From Portibacter marinus (GTDB lineage: Bacteria; Bacteroidota; Bacteroidia; Chitinophagales; Saprospiraceae), in the NCBI RefSeq assembly GCF_021533195.1, contig NZ_JAJNKB010000002.1:838021-902020 (forward strand): a stretch of 64,000 nucleotides of DNA, in the 5' to 3' direction. How positions within the stretch are numbered: position 1 is the first letter of the stretch; every line of letters starts with the position of its first letter. Made by a program: the position numbers and the translations under genes. The notes beneath the pieces are model-generated. The model saw nothing but the letters and a program-made list of their open reading frames with translations, searched no databases and was not told the origin of the DNA. Of the stretch, positions 1-8,748 are shown piece after piece.

Positions 1-1247
1 ATGCCACCCAATTCTTCAATTTGCTCCAGATGCTTTCTTGCTTTTTTGATCAATTCCCAGGTTAAATACTCCACATAATAGGATCCACCATAAGGGTCTA
101 CCACTGAGGTTATATCCGTTTTAGACTGCAAAATCTTTTGTGTTTCGCGTGCAATCTTTGCAGAGTAAACAGACGGAAGTGCTATGGCTTCATCTAAGGA
201 ATTGGTGTGAAGAGATTGAGTCCCTCCCATGACCGCTGAAAGTGCTTCGATGGTGGTGCGACCAATGTTATTATATGGATCCTGAGCTGTGAGACTCCAT
301 CCCGAAGTCTGACAATGTGTGCGCAAGGCTTGCGATTTCGGATTTTTTGGTTGATAGCGACCTACGATCTCCGACCAAAGATACCGCGCAGCCCTCATTT
401 TAGCTGCTTCCATGAAATGGTGCATGCCTATACCCCAAAAGAAAGAGAGTCGCGGTGCAAAATCGTCAATGGAAAGACCAGCTCCAATGCCGGTCTTTAT
501 GTATTCTAATCCATCTGCCAGCGTGTAGGCAAGCTCAATGTCAGCGGGAGCGCCTGCTTCATGCATGTGGTAACCACTGATGCTGATGCTGTTAAAAAGC
601 GGCATGTGTTCAGCGGTATATTTAAAAATATCTCCCACTATTTTCATCGACTGCTTTGGAGGATAGATATAAGTATTCCTGACCATAAATTCCTTAAGAA
701 TATCATTTTGAATGGTCCCTTTCAACGCATTTGTTGACACCCCCTGTTCTTCCGCTGCAACGATATAAAAAGCCATCACTGGTATAACCGCTCCGTTCAT
801 GGTCATCGAAACCGACATTTGATCCAATGGTATTTGGTCAAATAACAGCTTCATGTCTTCTACGGTATCAATAGCAACTCCTGCCATGCCTACATCGCCA
901 CTCACCCTTTCATGATCTGAATCGTAACCTCTGTGCGTGGCCAGATCAAATGCTACGGAAAGACCTTTTTGGCCTTGCGCAAGATTTTCCCGATAAAACT
1001 TATTCGATTCTTCTGCTGTCGAAAATCCGGCATATTGTCTAATGGTCCATGGTCTGCCAGTATACATGGTAGCATAAGGTCCCTGAAGATAAGGAGGTTT
1101 TCCTGGTTTATGGTTTTCAAGTTCTTCAGGTCTGCTGTTGACGTCATTTTTTAATGCAATGTCTTCAGCACTATCCCAGCTCTGTCCCTTTTCTACTTTG
1201 TGAAGCAGTGATGGATCGAATGATATGGGTTTAAAATTCCTGGACAT
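1..1247 (-). CDS. mutB: Methylmalonyl-CoA mutase large (catalytic) subunit, 3' part outside the window
   Basis: Catalyses the B12-dependent interconversion of (R)-methylmalonyl-CoA and succinyl-CoA, the last step of propionyl-CoA assimilation, in the cytoplasm. About 415 N-terminal residues are visible, read from the ATG at 1247. They hold the acyl-CoA-binding TIM barrel with the family signatures [39 protein letters not shown] and [10 protein letters not shown]. The C-terminal B12-binding domain would lie beyond the left edge, since the family has about 700 residues. The start codon directly abuts the stop of the upstream dehydrogenase, so this is the last visible gene of an acyl-CoA operon. 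Family assignment is firm. Whether the pathway runs toward propionate use or formation cannot be read here. Confidence 0.95.
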   Translation of the reverse strand, partial: MSRNFKPISFDPSLLHKVEKGQSWDSAEDIALKNDVNSRPEELENHKPGKPPYLQGPYATMYTGRPWTIRQYAGFSTAEESNKFYRENLAQGQKGLSVAFDLATHRGYDSDHERVSGDVGMAGVAIDTVEDMKLLFDQIPLDQMSVSMTMNGAVIPVMAFYIVAAEEQGVSTNALKGTIQNDILKEFMVRNTYIYPPKQSMKIVGDIFKYTAEHMPLFNSISISGYHMHEAGAPADIELAYTLADGLEYIKTGIGAGLSIDDFAPRLSFFWGIGMHHFMEAAKMRAARYLWSEIVGRYQPKNPKSQALRTHCQTSGWSLTAQDPYNNIGRTTIEALSAVMGGTQSLHTNSLDEAIALPSVYSAKIARETQKILQSKTDITSVVDPYGGSYYVEYLTWELIKKARKHLEQIEELGG

Positions 1248-2135
1248 TTACTTGAATGATTTTGAAACCATAAGATCTTTTCCACCATGACTGTAATCGT
1301 AAAATCCTTCACCTGACTTTCTACCTAGTTTACCAGCTGTCACCATATTGATCAACAAAGGACAAGGTGCATACTTTGTATTTCCAAAACCTTCATAAAG
1401 TACATTTAAGATGGCAAGACATACATCCAGTCCTATAAAATCTGCTAGCTGCAAAGGCCCCATTGGATGGGCCATACCCAACTTCATTATGGTGTCTATA
1501 GCTTCCACTTCTGCAACGCCTTCATATAAGGAATAAACAGCTTCATTAATCATTGGCATTAAAATTCTATTGGCAATAAAACCAGGATAGTCATTGACCT
1601 GCACCGGTACTTTACCAAGTTGTTTTGATAGGTCAACCACCTGATCAGTAGTGGCTTTGGAGGTAGAATAGCCATTGATAATTTCAACCAACTTCATGAC
1701 AGGCACAGGATTCATAAAATGCATGCCGATTACCTTTTCAGGCTTGCTGGTCACAGCGCCTATTTTAGTAATAGAAATTGAAGAGGTATTGCTGGCCAGG
1801 ATACAATCATCACTGGTATTTTCGTCAAGCTGTTTGAATATCTTCAGTTTTAGGTCAATGTTTTCAGTGGCTGCCTCAACCACCATATCTGAATCTTGCA
1901 CTGCTTTTATAAGATCAGTATGTGTACTGATGTGTGCCAATGTTACCTTCTTATCTTGCTCGGACATTTTTTCTTTGGCGATCATCCGATCTAAGTTTCT
2001 ATCGATCGTTTTAAGCGCTTTATCCAATGCTTTCTCAGAAACATCGATCAATTTCACATCAAATCCATTCATGGCGAAAACGTGAGCAATACCATTGCCC
2101 ATCGTTCCAGCTCCTATAACACTTATATTTTTCAT
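1248..2135 (-). CDS. hbd: 3-hydroxybutyryl-CoA dehydrogenase
   Basis: NAD(P)-dependent oxidation/reduction between 3-hydroxyacyl-CoA and 3-oxoacyl-CoA, cytoplasmic. The 295-residue protein has an N-terminal Rossmann fold with GAGTMG at residues 8-13, the catalytic His in the HFMNP motif near residue 139, and a C-terminal helical domain ending in a GRKSGEGFYDY-type signature. A reading frame continues eight codons upstream, but the ATG at 2135 is preferred: it starts the Rossmann strand directly and lies 2 nt beyond the upstream stop. The gene sits between biotin carboxylase and mutase in one operon. That links beta-oxidation or butyrate-type chemistry to the methylmalonyl pathway. Confidence 0.93.
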   Translation of the reverse strand: MKNISVIGAGTMGNGIAHVFAMNGFDVKLIDVSEKALDKALKTIDRNLDRMIAKEKMSEQDKKVTLAHISTHTDLIKAVQDSDMVVEAATENIDLKLKIFKQLDENTSDDCILASNTSSISITKIGAVTSKPEKVIGMHFMNPVPVMKLVEIINGYSTSKATTDQVVDLSKQLGKVPVQVNDYPGFIANRILMPMINEAVYSLYEGVAEVEAIDTIMKLGMAHPMGPLQLADFIGLDVCLAILNVLYEGFGNTKYAPCPLLINMVTAGKLGRKSGEGFYDYSHGGKDLMVSKSFK

Positions 2136-2137
2136 GT

Positions 2138-3604
2138 TTAATCTTTTCTTGTAGCCCAAGCCTTGCCATTGTCCGGCAAAACTTTAAGCTTCGCTTTTTG
2201 ATCTAAATAATACTTCAAAGCCATTAAGGCTGCGGCTTGTTCTTCAGTTGGATCATTCAGGCTATCCGGTGTAAAGTATTGTTTTACAAAGTGAGTGTCG
2301 AAATTGCCACTTGTGAAGGATTCATGATTGAGCACGAATTGACCAAAATCCAAAGTGGTTTCAATTCCATCAATTTTGTAATTCTCGATGGCCTGAATCA
2401 ATTTTTGGATGGCCTGATTGCGATCGGGAGCATATGCAATGAGTTTGGCAATCATAGGATCATAGTAAATCGGAATTTCATCACCTTTTTCATAGGCATC
2501 ATCAACACGAATTCCCTCACCGACAGGGGGGCGATATTCCTCGAGTGTGCCAATATCCGGGAGAAAGTCCCGGGCCGGATCTTCTGCATATACCCTTAGT
2601 TCAATCGCATGCCCATCGATCTTAAGGTCTTCCTGACTGAAACTCAGTTTTTCACCTCTAGCTACTCGAATCTGCTGCTCTACCAAATCGATTCCTGTAA
2701 TTAACTCGGTGACCGGATGTTCAACCTGTAGCCGGGTGTTCATTTCAAGGAAGTAAAATCGATGATTTTCGTCTAGGAGAAACTCTACTGTTCCTGCGCC
2801 TGTATACTGGCAAGATCGAGCAACTCTAACGGCTGCTTCTCCCATTTTTTCTCTTAACTCTGGGGTCAATACTGAAGAAGGCGCCTCCTCGATTACTTTT
2901 TGGTGCCTGCGTTGAATACTACATTCTCTTTCGAAAAGATGAACGATATGGTCATGCTCATCAGCCAGGACTTGTATTTCAATATGGCGGGGGGAGGCTA
3001 CGTATTTTTCAATAAACACCGCTCCATCGCCAAAGGCCGACTTGGCCTCACTGACTGCTCTGTCCATTTGACTTTCAAATTCCTGCTCATTTTCTACAAT
3101 CCGCATCCCTTTACCGCCACCACCTGCAGAGGCTTTGATCAAAATTGGAAACCCAATTTCATTTGCAATTTTCTTGGCCTCCTTCACATCCGTAATGGCT
3201 TGGTCAGTTCCCGGCACCATGGGGATGTCATAATCCTTTACAGTAGCCTTTGCATCAAGTTTGCTTCCCATGATTTTGATGGCATGAGGTTTAGGGCCAA
3301 TGAACTTGATGCCGGCATCAGTGACTTTCTTTGCAAATTCGGCGTTCTCGCTTAAAAAACCGTAACCTGGATGAATGCCGTCCACTTCTAATGCTTGGGC
3401 TACATCAATAATACGGTCCATATTCAGATATGAAGCTGAAGATGGTGGTGGTCCTATGAGCACAGATTGATCTGCGAAGCGTGCATGCCGGGCATTGATA
3501 TCAGCCTCAGAATAAATGGCAACTGTTTTAATTCCCATTTTCTTCGCAGTCCGCATGACTCGCAAAGCAATTTCCCCTCTGTTAGCTACAAGTATCTTCT
3601 TCAT
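2138..3604 (-). CDS. accC: Biotin carboxylase subunit of an acyl-CoA carboxylase
   Basis: ATP-dependent carboxylation of the biotin on the carrier protein, the first half-reaction of acetyl- or propionyl-CoA carboxylase. The 488 residues begin with the ILVANRGEIALRV signature, followed by the ATP-grasp glycine loop ASAGGGGKGM, the RECSIQRRHQK motif and the EMNTRLQVEHPVTE active-site segment. A 30-40-residue tail extends past the usual ~450-residue enzyme. The start overlaps the preceding stop by 4 nt (ATGA), implying translational coupling. The carrier protein is encoded two genes upstream. The carboxyltransferase is not in the window, so the substrate is inferred: propionyl-CoA fits the mutase neighbours, acetyl-CoA remains possible. 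Confidence 0.93.
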   Translation of the reverse strand: MKKILVANRGEIALRVMRTAKKMGIKTVAIYSEADINARHARFADQSVLIGPPPSSASYLNMDRIIDVAQALEVDGIHPGYGFLSENAEFAKKVTDAGIKFIGPKPHAIKIMGSKLDAKATVKDYDIPMVPGTDQAITDVKEAKKIANEIGFPILIKASAGGGGKGMRIVENEQEFESQMDRAVSEAKSAFGDGAVFIEKYVASPRHIEIQVLADEHDHIVHLFERECSIQRRHQKVIEEAPSSVLTPELREKMGEAAVRVARSCQYTGAGTVEFLLDENHRFYFLEMNTRLQVEHPVTELITGIDLVEQQIRVARGEKLSFSQEDLKIDGHAIELRVYAEDPARDFLPDIGTLEEYRPPVGEGIRVDDAYEKGDEIPIYYDPMIAKLIAYAPDRNQAIQKLIQAIENYKIDGIETTLDFGQFVLNHESFTSGNFDTHFVKQYFTPDSLNDPTEEQAAALMALKYYLDQKAKLKVLPDNGKAWATRKD

Positions 3605-4392
3605 ATGATAAATTTATTCCAAATGTCCTCAGCAATTGTACACGTTTCTTCCTCAATGAAATAGCTCCCTCTCATGGGATCATCAATCAAGTCCATTTTA
3701 GCTTCATAAGCAGCCAGGTGATGTAAATTCCTGGTGATTCTTCTGGTAAAAACTTCGTCGCGTTGTTTTTTATCTGAAATCGACAGCTGGATGGCATCTG
3801 CGCTACCTATCACTGAAGACATCAACTGAATGCTGGCATAAACCAGGTCCTCTTCAACTGAAGTGTGTTCTGGATACTTATCCATGCAAGCTACTAGTCG
3901 AATTCTCGTTTTTGAACCTTGATTAGATTCAATCAAGTGTCTGATTAATAATTTCAAAACCCTGAGGTGAATGATGTTTTGAAGATATTGATTGCTAAGG
4001 ATATAGCGAATAGACAATGTTGAATCGAGATGGTTTTGAATCTTCTTGAGCAGTTGAATACATTGGTCTTCAAAATCAATATGGCTCACTTTACCTACTT
4101 CATAGGTCAATCGGGCTTCATTGTTTTTTAGAGCTTCTTTGTACTTGAGAGGCACTGTGGCATTGATATTGGGATCTAAAATCGATGATATGTTTTCAGC
4201 AGGGCCATCAAGATAAAGTTCAATAATGGAAGTATCGATTTTTTCGAACAGCGAACTTCTGTTAGATGGACTTAAAGGACTTGTGAGTTTCAAACTTAAA
4301 GCATTGGCACCCTTCTGCAACGCCTCAAGCATTTTAGGCTGACTGGGTTCGTCAAAATGCTCGACAATTTGCCAGGTATTTGCTCCTATCAT
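3601..4392 (-). CDS. Shortened methylmalonyl-CoA mutase small-subunit-like protein
   Basis: Recognisable as the non-catalytic (small) chain of methylmalonyl-CoA mutase, but only 263 residues long, whereas the usual small chain has well over 400. The N-terminus aligns with the opening of the small subunit (a W-x-I-x-E-x-F-type segment, then a GANALSL motif). The C-terminal half retains barrel landmarks: a VIGSADAI segment, an ITRN motif and DDPMRGSYFIE. No B12-binding domain is present. The ATG at 4392 shares one base with the upstream TGA (TGATG); a GTG one codon earlier is an alternative. Probably a compact structural partner of the large chain in the same operon, but it could be decaying or have another role. 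Confidence 0.75.
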   Translation of the reverse strand: MIGANTWQIVEHFDEPSQPKMLEALQKGANALSLKLTSPLSPSNRSSLFEKIDTSIIELYLDGPAENISSILDPNINATVPLKYKEALKNNEARLTYEVGKVSHIDFEDQCIQLLKKIQNHLDSTLSIRYILSNQYLQNIIHLRVLKLLIRHLIESNQGSKTRIRLVACMDKYPEHTSVEEDLVYASIQLMSSVIGSADAIQLSISDKKQRDEVFTRRITRNLHHLAAYEAKMDLIDDPMRGSYFIEEETCTIAEDIWNKFII

Positions 4393-4853
4393 CACACTTC
4401 AGTATTGATGCGTATAAGTAATTGAGCCTTTTCAATTTTCTGTCCTGTCTCAACTTCAATGCTTGTTACTACACCATTTCCTGAAGCCTTGATGATATTC
4501 TCCATTTTCATGGCTTCCAACACAATGAGCGGGGTATCCTCTACGACTTTCTGGCCTTCCTTAACCAATACGTCGATAACCAGGCCTGGCATAGGAGAAA
4601 ACACATCTCCCGCATCTTTCTTGCCCAGCACATTTAGACCCATTTCATCAATAAGCTGGTCTAATCTGGTCTGAATTTTAATTTGATAAGTGTGACCGTT
4701 GATGGCGACTTCGAAAAGTTTGGGGTCTAATGTTTCTGAGATGACTCCTTTGTAATTCTTTTGATCATGTCTGAGATGGATGGTATATGGGGTTTCATAC
4801 TGAAAGTGCCCTTCCATGGGGTGGTCTACGTTTATGGTTTTAATTTCAGACAT
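4392..4853 (-). CDS. Biotin carboxyl carrier protein of acyl-CoA carboxylase
   Basis: Carries the biotin that shuttles CO2 between the biotin carboxylase and carboxyltransferase. 153 residues: an N-terminal beta-rich region, then a biotinyl-lipoyl domain from about residue 82, opening with a SPMPG turn and containing the canonical EAMKMEN hairpin with K116 as the biotinylated lysine. First gene of the minus-strand operon. A TAnnTTTG promoter box lies about 35 nt upstream. It matches the carrier segment of propionyl/acetyl-CoA carboxylases. The split-gene arrangement with biotin carboxylase encoded separately is common in this phylum. Confidence 0.93.
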   Translation of the reverse strand: MSEIKTINVDHPMEGHFQYETPYTIHLRHDQKNYKGVISETLDPKLFEVAINGHTYQIKIQTRLDQLIDEMGLNVLGKKDAGDVFSPMPGLVIDVLVKEGQKVVEDTPLIVLEAMKMENIIKASGNGVVTSIEVETGQKIEKAQLLIRINTEV

Positions 4854-4888
4854 AATTTAATAAGTTCTTAATAAATTATAGAGTTCGA

Positions 4889-4896
4889 CAAATATA
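4889..4896 (-). promoter_or_regulatory. Candidate promoter -7 box for the acyl-CoA operon
   Basis: On the minus strand the eight bases read TATATTTG, a perfect match to the Bacteroidota -7 element TAnnTTTG. They lie 35 nt before the carrier-protein start, giving a leader of roughly 25-30 nt. No clear TTG or TTTG -33 element is seen at the usual distance, so the call rests on the -7 box and its position. Confidence 0.5.
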
Positions 4897-5051
4897 CGAA
4901 TTTAACTGTTTTGGTAGGGTATTTGTTGAATAAAGGCTTATGTAATTGTATGTAATGCTGCAAATCCGTTGAAAATTAGGGTGAGTATTGAAAAAATAAA
5001 TATCTTTAGGAGATAAAAGTAATTTAATTGAGAGATCGGCCAATTAATAAA

Positions 5052-5696
5052 ATGATGGAGAAAAGGGCTCCCGGAAGGCCTACTGATCGACAGAGTGCAG
5101 ATCTGGAAATGATTAAGCGGTCAGTGATCAAAGAGTTTGCCCGTCAAGGTTATGGTGGTGTTTCTTTGAATGCACTGGGAAGAAAAGTGGGAGTGGCAGA
5201 CTCGCTGTTACATTATCATTTTGGATCTAAACTTGATTTGTGGAAGAGCTGTCTTGAGTTGGTAGGATCTGAGATCACTGAGACCTTTGCCAACTTGCAA
5301 CGTTTGAGTTCTGATCTGAATGGAGTTGAAAGGATAAAATTGTACAATAAACAGTTGGTTTACATCTCTGCCGAGTTTCCCGAATTTCAGCAGATTGTTG
5401 TTCAGGAGGTATTTTCTGAGTCCGAGCGCTCAGAATGGTTGATCACAGAGCTATTGCGTCCGATTTATCGTTTTTTTGAAGAGATTCTTCAAGAGGAGCA
5501 GGACAAAGGAACGATCAAGTGCATCCCATCCGCCAATTTGACCAGTTTTATTATAGGTTCGATCACCACCTTGTTTTCAAGATCTTATCAAATGAAGAAG
5601 TTGTATGGTGTAGATGCTTTTTCTGCCGATGAAGTGGAGCGGCACGCTGACATCATGAATGATTTGATACTGGAGGCGCTGATTGTGCGAGATTGA
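5052..5696 (+). CDS. TetR/AcrR-family transcriptional regulator
   Basis: Dimeric ligand-responsive DNA-binding protein. The N-terminal third is a TetR helix-turn-helix (alanine/glycine turn followed by SLLHYHFGSKLDLW, the recognition-helix hallmark). The remaining helices form a ligand-binding domain of the CerR/YcdC-like C-terminal type. ATG codons occur at 5052 and 5055 and a TTG at 5028 in the same frame; ATG is chosen as usual for the phylum. It is divergent from the acyl-CoA operon, with about 200 bp between the two starts. A role as its repressor, sensing an acyl-CoA or fatty acid, is plausible from context only. A near-consensus TATCTTTA box lies about 45 nt upstream. Confidence 0.9.
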   Translation: MMEKRAPGRPTDRQSADLEMIKRSVIKEFARQGYGGVSLNALGRKVGVADSLLHYHFGSKLDLWKSCLELVGSEITETFANLQRLSSDLNGVERIKLYNKQLVYISAEFPEFQQIVVQEVFSESERSEWLITELLRPIYRFFEEILQEEQDKGTIKCIPSANLTSFIIGSITTLFSRSYQMKKLYGVDAFSADEVERHADIMNDLILEALIVRD

Positions 5697-5716
5697 TGTA
5701 AGGGAATGGACGGGTG

Positions 5717-6015
5717 AAAGCTTGTAAATGAATTTGCAAGTCCAATAGCAGTATCAAACAAGAGAAATTCTGCTATCTGATAGCTTGCACATAAGAATCA
5801 AAAGTCAGATCATAAGTGGTCAGCAAATCAAACAAAGAACTAATTAGAAACTAAAACGCTATCTGATATTTTTCTAGCTCAATCCATTTAAAGGCCGATA
5901 TTCAAAGCTTGCAAATGAATTTGCAAGTCCAATAACAGAACCAAATTCCCGTAGCTGGCAGAAATTGCAAGTCCAATAGCAGAACCAAATTCCCATAGCT
6001 GGTAGAAATTGCAAC
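5717..6015 (+). repeat. Mosaic palindromic intergenic repeat, copy A
   Basis: The 364-bp gap between the regulator and the transporter is built almost wholly from repeat modules. An imperfect palindrome CTTGCAAATGAATTTGCAAG occurs at 5908-5927 and, with one change, at 5721-5740. A second palindrome GCTATCTGATAGC occurs at 5772-5784 and, degenerate, at 5858-5870. Two tandem 44-bp units follow at 5928-5971 and 5972-6015. The same modules recur inverted at 14911-15166, where their order differs. No coding potential is credible. The origin of the family (REP- or MITE-like) is unknown. Confidence 0.85.
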
Positions 6016-6025
6016 TCTCAATGCA

Positions 6026-6057
6026 TTTGAATAAGATATAGGTTTTTACTTTATTTG
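6026..6057 (+). promoter_or_regulatory. Candidate promoter directly at the transporter start
   Basis: TTTG at 6026-6029 is followed after 20 nt by TTTATTTG at 6050-6057, a 7/8 match to TAnnTTTG. The box ends 3 nt before the ATG at 6061, so the transcript would be leaderless or nearly so. It lies immediately downstream of repeat copy A. Confidence 0.45.
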
Positions 6058-6060
6058 ACG

Positions 6061-7443
6061 ATGAAAAGTGGCCAACTTAAAATCCCTCATGCCGTAACCC
6101 TTCTGTTCGTCATCATCGTTTTTGTCTCAATCTTAACGTACATTCTGCCTGCTGGTGCTTACGAGCGAACGGAAATTGATGGACGCATGCGTGTTGTTCC
6201 AGGCTCTTATCAGGAACTACCAAACTCTCCAGTAAGCATCTTAGATATGTTTAAGGCAATTCCACTTGGATTTGAAGCGGCAGTGAGCATCATATTTATC
6301 GTTCTTGCAGGTGGAATCATGTTTGGAATCATGGATCGCACCAAAGCGGTCGAAAATAGCGTGGGAACACTCGTCAAAACGCTTGGTCTCAAGCGCAAAT
6401 ACCTCATCGTCATCATCATGACCTTTGTATTCGGAATGCTCGGAGTAGCAGTAGGATATGAAAACAATATAGCCATGGTGCCCATAGCAGCAGTTCTAAG
6501 CCTGGCTATAGGGGGCGATCTCATCCTGGCTGCAGGAATATCCGTTGGAGCAATGACCGTAGGTTTTGGACTTTCACCGATCAATCCATATACCGTTGGA
6601 ACGGGGCATAAGATTGCTGAACTACAAATGTTCAGTGGTGCAGGTCTTCGTAGTGCACTATGCTTTTTCGCCTTGGCGTTAATGTCCTTTTATAACGTCA
6701 GATACTTCAAAAGAATAACCAATGATCCGGAAAAAAGCCTTGGCAAAGATCTTGATGTAGAAGGAATCTCACTCGAAAAAGAAATCTCAGATTATCATAT
6801 GACTGTCCAGAACTGGTTGGTTTTGGGTGTATTCTTGCTAGGATTAGTGGTAATCATTTACGGTGTTTTTGTCCATCATTGGTACATCAATGAACTTTCA
6901 GCCATATTTCTTATGATTGCTTTAGCAAGCGGATTAATCGTCAGAATGAATCCGACAGAATTTAGCAAAACTGTTTTAAAGTCTGTTGCCATTGCAGCTC
7001 CGGGAGCTTTCATGGTTGGATTTGCAACTACCATTAAGGTCATTATGGAAATGGGTCAAATCGGCGATACGATATCCTATCGACTTTCTGAAATGTTGGT
7101 TGGGCTCTCTACATATGCTTCGGCCATCGCTATGTCTTTGTCTCAATGCGTCATTAATTTTTTCATTCCTTCGGGGAGCGGTCAAGCTTTGGCCACATTG
7201 CCAGTGATGATACCATTAGGTGAGGTGCTTGGACTTACTCCACAGACCGCTATCCTTGCATTTCAAATTGGAGATGGTGTGACCAATCTGCTAAATCCAA
7301 CACTTGGTGGTCTCATAGCAATGTTAGCCATGTGTCGCGTCCCTTTAGATCGCTGGCTTCGCTTTATTTTTCCTATGGCCACCTTAATTTTAATTTCTTC
7401 CTGGATTTTTCTTTCTATTGCGGTAAGGATAGGTTATCATTAG
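6061..7443 (+). CDS. YfcC-family (C4-dicarboxylate carrier-like) membrane transporter
   Basis: Integral inner-membrane protein of 461 residues with about 12 predicted hydrophobic helices. Family marks are the N-terminal TYILPAGAYER segment, the GGIMFGIMDRT loop and glycine-rich pore-like helices including GFGLSPINPYTVG and QIGDGVTNLLNPT. It belongs to the DcuC/YfcC/AbgT-like group, whose members move dicarboxylates, arginine/ornithine or peptides; the substrate is not readable. ATG at 6061 is preferred over the in-frame TTG two codons earlier. The ArgE-like deacylase starts 19 nt downstream, so an N-acylated amino acid is a reasonable guess. Confidence 0.85.
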   Translation: MKSGQLKIPHAVTLLFVIIVFVSILTYILPAGAYERTEIDGRMRVVPGSYQELPNSPVSILDMFKAIPLGFEAAVSIIFIVLAGGIMFGIMDRTKAVENSVGTLVKTLGLKRKYLIVIIMTFVFGMLGVAVGYENNIAMVPIAAVLSLAIGGDLILAAGISVGAMTVGFGLSPINPYTVGTGHKIAELQMFSGAGLRSALCFFALALMSFYNVRYFKRITNDPEKSLGKDLDVEGISLEKEISDYHMTVQNWLVLGVFLLGLVVIIYGVFVHHWYINELSAIFLMIALASGLIVRMNPTEFSKTVLKSVAIAAPGAFMVGFATTIKVIMEMGQIGDTISYRLSEMLVGLSTYASAIAMSLSQCVINFFIPSGSGQALATLPVMIPLGEVLGLTPQTAILAFQIGDGVTNLLNPTLGGLIAMLAMCRVPLDRWLRFIFPMATLILISSWIFLSIAVRIGYH

Positions 7444-7462
7444 GTTTATGTCAATGTATTAA

Positions 7463-8629
7463 ATGAATATCAAGATGAGTGTCGAAGAGATTTTAGCAAA
7501 GCTGGTTTCCTTTCCAGTCCTGGGGGGGCAGTCCAACACCTCCATAATCACCTGGATAAAAGAATATGTAGAGTCATTTGGTATACCAACCGTATTGGTT
7601 CCCCATGCTATTGAAGAGAAAGCATCATTGCATTGTCGGATTGGTCCAGCAGTGAATGAAGGTGTCATATTGTCCGGCCATACCGATGTGGTACCCGTTG
7701 CTGGACAGGATTGGAGTACCAATCCTTGGGAATTGACTGATAAAGGAGATGGCAAACTATACGGAAGAGGCTCTTGTGATATGAAGGGATTTATTGCTTG
7801 TGTTTTGGCAGTGCTTCCTGAGATGATAAAGGCGGATCTGCAGCGTCCCATCTATTTTGCTTTTTCATATGATGAAGAAATTGGATGTCTGGCAGCTCCG
7901 GAATTGATAGAAGCCATCACTGATCATTACGATGAAAAACCAAAATTTGCCATTATTGGAGAACCCTCGCTCATGCAACCTATGATCGGCCAAAAAGGAA
8001 TCGTAATCTATGAAACTGTGGTCAACGGCTCAGCAGGGCATAGCAGTAGAATTAGACAGGAAGTAAGTGCCATACATGAAAGTGCTCGTTTGATTTTATG
8101 GCTGGAGTCCAAAATGAATGGTTTGGTCGAAGCCGGACATGTGGACGAAAGATTCACCCCTCCCCACACTTCCATTCATTGCGGTATAGTCCAAGGGGGT
8201 ATTGCTCCCAATGTCATTGCTGACAAAGCGGTTTTTAATTGGGATGTTCGTGTGATACCTAAAGACATTGCCAAAAACATACTTACTGATTTCGAGCAAC
8301 ACTGTCGTCAAAGGGAAAATGAATTGAGAGCTGTTTTCCCAGCATTCAAAATTGAGACCCGGGAGATTCATCCTGATGTGCCGGCTTTGGATACTGCTGA
8401 AACAGACGAGATTGTTGGTTTTGTGCAGGAGTTAGGTCAAAATCCTACATGGTCTACTGTATCCTATGCGGCTGAAGCTGGTCAATTTGCTGCTGGAGGC
8501 TATCAAGCCATCATCTGTGGTCCCGGTTCAATAGAGCAAGCACACCGAGCTGATGAATTCATTGCGAAAAGTGAATTAGAAAGAGGAGTGAAGATGATCA
8601 GACAATTGGTACAGAAACTGAGCACGTAA
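7463..8629 (+). CDS. argE: Acetylornithine deacetylase-like M20 metallohydrolase
   Basis: Removes an acyl group from an N-acylated amino acid, classically N-acetylornithine, using two zinc ions in the cytoplasm. All expected ligands are present: H73 in SGHTDVVPV, D106 in GRGSCDMKG, the catalytic/ligand pair E138-E139, E167 in GEPS, and H361 near the C-terminus. A dimerisation (lid) domain occupies roughly residues 180-290. Length 388 matches ArgE. Met5 (7475) is an alternative start. No other arginine-biosynthesis gene is nearby, and the only partner is the YfcC-type transporter, so uptake and use of acylated amino acids is at least as likely as arginine synthesis. Confidence 0.85.
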   Translation: MNIKMSVEEILAKLVSFPVLGGQSNTSIITWIKEYVESFGIPTVLVPHAIEEKASLHCRIGPAVNEGVILSGHTDVVPVAGQDWSTNPWELTDKGDGKLYGRGSCDMKGFIACVLAVLPEMIKADLQRPIYFAFSYDEEIGCLAAPELIEAITDHYDEKPKFAIIGEPSLMQPMIGQKGIVIYETVVNGSAGHSSRIRQEVSAIHESARLILWLESKMNGLVEAGHVDERFTPPHTSIHCGIVQGGIAPNVIADKAVFNWDVRVIPKDIAKNILTDFEQHCRQRENELRAVFPAFKIETREIHPDVPALDTAETDEIVGFVQELGQNPTWSTVSYAAEAGQFAAGGYQAIICGPGSIEQAHRADEFIAKSELERGVKMIRQLVQKLST

Positions 8630-8748
8630 ATCTAAGATAGCGTACTTTTTTCGATCAGTGAAAGCTTCTATGACGCTTTGTGGCTTGAAAAATCAAGATA
8701 CAGGCTTGTGGGTGTTTATTGGGCTAAAATGATAGAACAAGATGTTAA

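Noticed and set aside
5928..6015. Tandem 44-bp units as a CRISPR-like array
   Set aside because: The units are directly adjacent without unique spacers, and no cas gene is in the window.
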